Part shown: positions 60,832 to 64,000 of the stretch, piece after piece | Numbering within the stretch: position 1 is the first letter of the stretch | How the letters are laid out: each line of letters opens with the position of its first letter | DNA from: Bacteroidota bacterium | GTDB taxonomy: Bacteria > Bacteroidota > Bacteroidia > Bacteroidales > Paludibacteraceae | Assembly: GCA_023459355.1 (NCBI GenBank) | Contig: JAEWUM010000053.1 | Span: 4,918 to 68,917 of the forward strand | Reading direction: 5' to 3' | DNA: 64,000 nt | Made by a program: the position numbers and the translations under genes | The notes under the pieces: model-generated | Database searches by the model: none | The model's input: the letters and a program-made list of their open reading frames with translations, nothing else | Told to the model about the DNA's origin: nothing

Positions 60832-61497
60832 TTATAAATTATATTTTACAGCAAGAGTCGGACATACTTTGAATCCGGCGTTTCCAGCGAAGTTGTATCC
60901 TAATTCAATTTCGCCTCCGGCGGAAATTTTCTTGTTGAAATTATACCAGAGTTGTGGTTCGGACAAAAAGATATAAGATGAACCGAAGAATGTTTTTTCG
61001 CGCCAGAAATCAGCAAAACCGGTAAAGGAAAGTTTTCCCTGTAGCATATTCATATACCAAACTGCTGTCAACTGGAAGTTGTGAGGATCAGTATTTCCCT
61101 GAATCAGTTTGTACATGGCTGAAAGTGAAATCCCTTTTGAAAAATCCTGACTGTTCAGACTGTAAGTTCCACCTAACAGGTAGGCGTTATTAATCTGGAA
61201 ACTTGCTCCACCGTTTTCTGCATGTAAACCACCATTGTACTCTACGTGAGCAGATAAGGGACCATCCCAAAATTTCAGTTCACGTGCAATTTCGAAGTAA
61301 GCTTCGGACGGGCCTCCTGCACTGTAGTTCATGTCTACAAAGTAGAATAAACTACCGTTTGCATCCGGTTTGAAACGTTCGATGGTGCTGGTGAGATAAT
61401 TTCTCCCTTGCCCGAAATCGTAATGTAGCTGAAGATTAGTCTGTGCAACCAGACTTACACCTGCAAACAGCAAGCAAGCTAAAATCAGTTTTCTCAT
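60832..61497 (-). CDS. DUF5020-family outer-membrane protein (Tsx-like)
   Basis: This 221-residue protein has a signal peptide (about 1-19, ending LVAQ) and alternating beta-strands that predict a small outer-membrane barrel. 'NLQLHYDFGQGRNYLTSTIERFKPDANGSLFYFVDMNY' matches the Bacteroidetes DUF5020 form, which resembles the nucleoside channel Tsx. It lies upstream of and on the same strand as the NCS2 permease. The pair could bring nucleobases or nucleosides across both membranes. The substrate is not shown. Confidence 0.7.
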   Translation of the reverse strand: MRKLILACLLFAGVSLVAQTNLQLHYDFGQGRNYLTSTIERFKPDANGSLFYFVDMNYSAGGPSEAYFEIARELKFWDGPLSAHVEYNGGLHAENGGASFQINNAYLLGGTYSLNSQDFSKGISLSAMYKLIQGNTDPHNFQLTAVWYMNMLQGKLSFTGFADFWREKTFFGSSYIFLSEPQLWYNFNKKISAGGEIELGYNFAGNAGFKVCPTLAVKYNL

Positions 61498-61551
61498 GAA
61501 TGTTGAATTTAATTAATTAATTAATAAATGTTGATATTTATAAAAATCACA

Positions 61552-61559
61552 CAAAAGTA
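61552..61559 (-). promoter_or_regulatory. -7 element for the DUF5020 gene
   Basis: TACTTTTG on the reverse strand, 55 bases before the start. Confidence 0.45.
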
Positions 61560-61630
61560 AGAAAACGGAACAATTTAACAAAAAATATATAGATTAAAAC
61601 GGGGAATTGTTAATAAGTTTTGAATATTTA

Positions 61631-63811
61631 TCAAAACCAAAATCCAATATTTACAGAAGTGGTTAATTTGCGGTAAGCATCTGAGTAACCCAGTGTAAAC
61701 TCAACCGGACCAAATGGCGATTTATAAGAATAAGTAACACCACCGCCAATAATTGATTTATATGTACTGAAACGGTTGAATTCATCACTATGCAACAGTA
61801 AGTTTGCCGCGAGCGTCAGGTGATGTTTTTTGTAAATGTTAGCTCTGTATTCAACACAACCGATAAAAGTGTTTTTCCCGGTCGACCAGAATGAAGGCAA
61901 GCCATAGAAGGGAAGATGGTGATTAAATCTGACCTCGTAATCTTTCGATGCGATGAAATTACCCAACTGAAGAGGAACATCACTGAATAAGGTACGGCCA
62001 TAGGCACTTAACATCAGTGTAGATTGTTTTGTTAAAGCAATGGCGCTTCTGTTTTTTAGCATCCAGATCGGATTTATAATATTAAATACCAGATCCTCCG
62101 TAAGAGAAAATTCAGTATAAAATTCAGACCCTTTAGTCGGAAAATAGTAATCGTTCAGGCTGTCGTAATGATAATAACCATACAGATGATAAAAGAACTT
62201 ACCACCTCCTGTCGATGAATTGACCGGGAGTATGCCGTTTATGTTGAATATTTCTCCTCCGTAAAATTCCTGTTTAACACCTCCACCTATGATAGAGTGT
62301 CTTAAAAAAGGCTGGTAGGTAAATAATTTTAATGAGGCAGTATAAAGTTTCGTATCGAAATGGTTGTTTTTCGAAGTGTAGATTGTAGCCTGATTAAAAT
62401 TTCCATCTGCCTGAATAGCTATTTTAGGCCATTTTTCCTTATCGAGTTCTGCCAAAACACTGAATCCGGGGTTGGCGGAGATGTCAGCCGTAAATGACAA
62501 CAGACCGAATGTTTTGGTATAATCTTTTCTGGTTGAGTTTAATACAACAGAAATACCGCTTCGGGTATTTAGCCGCATACCGACATTGAAGTTCCATGCC
62601 TTTCCTTCTTCTATGTGAAAATGCAGAATTTTGCCGTTCTTATCGTCATCCAGCTTAAAATAAACACGCTTGAAGATGCCCATACCATACAGGGAGTTGA
62701 TCGACTGTTTAATGTCATCATAATTGTATTCTCCGGGTAAAGTTTTGTTAACCATGTTGGTCAGCAGATTGTCGGACATGGAGTAGTTTCCTGAAAATTT
62801 AATACCCGTAATTTTCCATTTTTGTTGTTCGACAAGTTTAGAGGGTACGGTTTTGTATAAAAGTTTGTTTTTCACTTTTAATTCCCTTAACTGGTCTACA
62901 ACTGCCAGTGCGGAATTTGTCCCTCTTACCATCAGGGTATCCAGTGCCTGTCTGTTGAAGCTGGAAGTATTATAACCGGTAATATCAGGTCTGATGATTA
63001 TATCGCATAAACTATTATTGACAGAGTCTTTATTCAATGAATAAAAGTTGATAATTTGGTTGGTCAGCTTATCCAATGATCCGATTTGGTCTGCCTGATA
63101 GAGATCTTTTCTCAAATCAACGCCGATGATAATGTCTGCTCCCATCTTTTTGGCAACATCAGTAGGGAAATTATTTACTAAGCCACCATCAACGAGCAAA
63201 TAGCCGTTATGTTTTCCCGGAACGAAAACACCGGGTATAGCCATGCTGGCAAAAATGGCTGTTGGTAGAAATCCCTCTGTCATGACTATTTCTTTGCCGG
63301 TTTCGAGGTCTGTGCCCACGCAGGCAAATGGTACCGGAAATTTGGTGAAATCAGCATTTTCGGGAAGATTAGCCATCAAGCCACAAAATAAATTCTGTAC
63401 ATTTTGGCCGTTAACCATGCCACTTGGTATGGTTGGGAACTTATTTTCGGCTACGGGAAGTGTGATGACATAACGTTGCTGTTCTGTTTTGGACGTTTGA
63501 TCCAACTCACGACGGGGGACGAAATCTGAAAGTAGTTCAGGCCAGTTGCCTTCAGTGGCTAACTTAATGATGTCATCGGCTGTATATCCGATGGCATATA
63601 GTCCGCCTACAATACTCCCGATACTGGTTCCAACAACGATGTCAATAGGGATTTTTTCTTCTTCCAACACTTTCAGCACACCGAGGTGCGCAAAGCCCTT
63701 AGCGCCTCCACCGCTTAAAACCAGCGCAACCTTTGGACGTTTTGACGATTGCGCTGTTATAGCGAATGAGCTGATAATCAAAAGAATCAGAAGCAATAGC
63801 TTTCTCAGCAT
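61631..63811 (-). CDS. Patatin-like phospholipase with POTRA and outer-membrane barrel
   Basis: This 726-residue protein has a signal peptide (1-20). The patatin domain follows, with oxyanion loop 'SGGGAKGFAHLGVL', nucleophile 'VGTSIGSIVGGLY' and the catalytic aspartate in 'DGGLVNNFP'. A POTRA-like segment (about 330-400) precedes a 16-strand-type barrel that ends in 'TTSVNIGFWF'. This layout matches PlpD-type (type Vd) proteins and other patatin-barrel fusions. It may anchor a lipase at the outer membrane. It may remain attached, because there is no obvious cleavage site. Confidence 0.9.
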   Translation of the reverse strand: MLRKLLLLILLIISSFAITAQSSKRPKVALVLSGGGAKGFAHLGVLKVLEEEKIPIDIVVGTSIGSIVGGLYAIGYTADDIIKLATEGNWPELLSDFVPRRELDQTSKTEQQRYVITLPVAENKFPTIPSGMVNGQNVQNLFCGLMANLPENADFTKFPVPFACVGTDLETGKEIVMTEGFLPTAIFASMAIPGVFVPGKHNGYLLVDGGLVNNFPTDVAKKMGADIIIGVDLRKDLYQADQIGSLDKLTNQIINFYSLNKDSVNNSLCDIIIRPDITGYNTSSFNRQALDTLMVRGTNSALAVVDQLRELKVKNKLLYKTVPSKLVEQQKWKITGIKFSGNYSMSDNLLTNMVNKTLPGEYNYDDIKQSINSLYGMGIFKRVYFKLDDDKNGKILHFHIEEGKAWNFNVGMRLNTRSGISVVLNSTRKDYTKTFGLLSFTADISANPGFSVLAELDKEKWPKIAIQADGNFNQATIYTSKNNHFDTKLYTASLKLFTYQPFLRHSIIGGGVKQEFYGGEIFNINGILPVNSSTGGGKFFYHLYGYYHYDSLNDYYFPTKGSEFYTEFSLTEDLVFNIINPIWMLKNRSAIALTKQSTLMLSAYGRTLFSDVPLQLGNFIASKDYEVRFNHHLPFYGLPSFWSTGKNTFIGCVEYRANIYKKHHLTLAANLLLHSDEFNRFSTYKSIIGGGVTYSYKSPFGPVEFTLGYSDAYRKLTTSVNIGFWF

Positions 63812-63835
63812 GATTAATTAAATTGATTGACTTCC

Positions 63836-63843
63836 AAAAATAC
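63836..63843 (-). promoter_or_regulatory. -7 element for the patatin gene
   Basis: TATTTTTG on the reverse strand lies 25 bases before the start. Confidence 0.45.
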
Positions 63844-63940
63844 AGTTATTTTTTGAATAATGTATAATATATAATGCGAATCAGGATTAGAAATTAGATT
63901 CCTCGCCTTGCTCGGAATGACAAATTATTATATTACTTGT

Positions 63941-64000
63941 TCAAAACCGCCGCTTGAGCGACTTGAGTACTTCATCGATTTCATTTGCGGCGGTTCTATA
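63941..64000 (-). CDS. Last 19 codons of an unknown reverse-strand gene
   Basis: The reverse strand from the right edge reads YRTAANEIDEVLKSLKRRF and stops at 63941-63943. The amphipathic, charged sequence looks like a real C-terminal helix. The gene starts outside the window, so no function can be given. It is followed by a short dispersed repeat (ATTCCTCGCCTTGCTCGGAAT) at 63898-63918. Confidence 0.45.
   Translation of the reverse strand, partial: YRTAANEIDEVLKSLKRRF

Overview
The window comes from a member of the Bacteroidetes, most likely the order Bacteroidales. The evidence is a giant SprA (type IX secretion) gene beside ruvA, an Rnf operon in the order B-C-D-G-E-A preceded by an RseC-family gene, Bacteroidetes-type promoters (TAnnTTTG with an upstream TTG or TTTG), DUF4301 and DUF5020 family genes, and mostly weak Shine-Dalgarno signals. 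Genus and species cannot be fixed from the sequence alone.

Layout. 1-3 kb: the end of an MscS channel, ribosomal proteins L21 and L27, and serS. 3-8.7 kb: an RseC-like gene and the six-gene Rnf ion-pumping complex. 8.7-14.9 kb: tRNA-Gly(CCC), carB, an iron-type superoxide dismutase, a SPOR lipoprotein, a ZIP metal transporter, an OsmC protein and a small PII-like protein. 15-21.2 kb: an RND drug efflux operon (tetR-tolC-acrA-acrB, with the PII-like gene last). 21.2-28.9 kb: a 47-aa membrane peptide, an M20 peptidase, small regulators, an RNA methyltransferase, a lipoprotein, a DUF4301 protein and YebC. 29-32.2 kb: infC-rpmI-rplT and Xaa-Pro aminopeptidase.

32.3-44.5 kb is the accessory region. 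It starts with a promoter, two adjacent tandem-repeat arrays and a terminator, with no convincing gene inside. A defence operon follows: SNF2 helicase, a broken dinD, a type III DNA methyltransferase (mod), three A+T-rich genes (SIR2-like, AAA ATPase, candidate PD-(D/E)xK nuclease), then the type III restriction helicase-nuclease (res). The three-gene cassette sits exactly between mod and res, with 2-nt and 1-nt junctions. The target-recognition part of mod also differs in base composition from its flanks. The island ends against a transporter pseudogene that has lost its middle. My reading is a type III restriction-modification locus, extended by an SNF2 helicase, that has taken up a second SIR2/ATPase/nuclease defence module.

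44.5-64 kb: sprA and ruvA, an exported manganese-type superoxide dismutase, ferredoxin, an AlaX-like editing protein, an outer-membrane beta-barrel protein, a hybrid sensor kinase, an NCS2 purine permease beside a DUF5020 outer-membrane protein, and a patatin-POTRA-barrel protein. The edge holds the last codons of another reverse-strand gene.

Several families of short dispersed repeats sit in the gaps between genes, including inside the Rnf operon. One of them supplies the last codons of the M20 peptidase.
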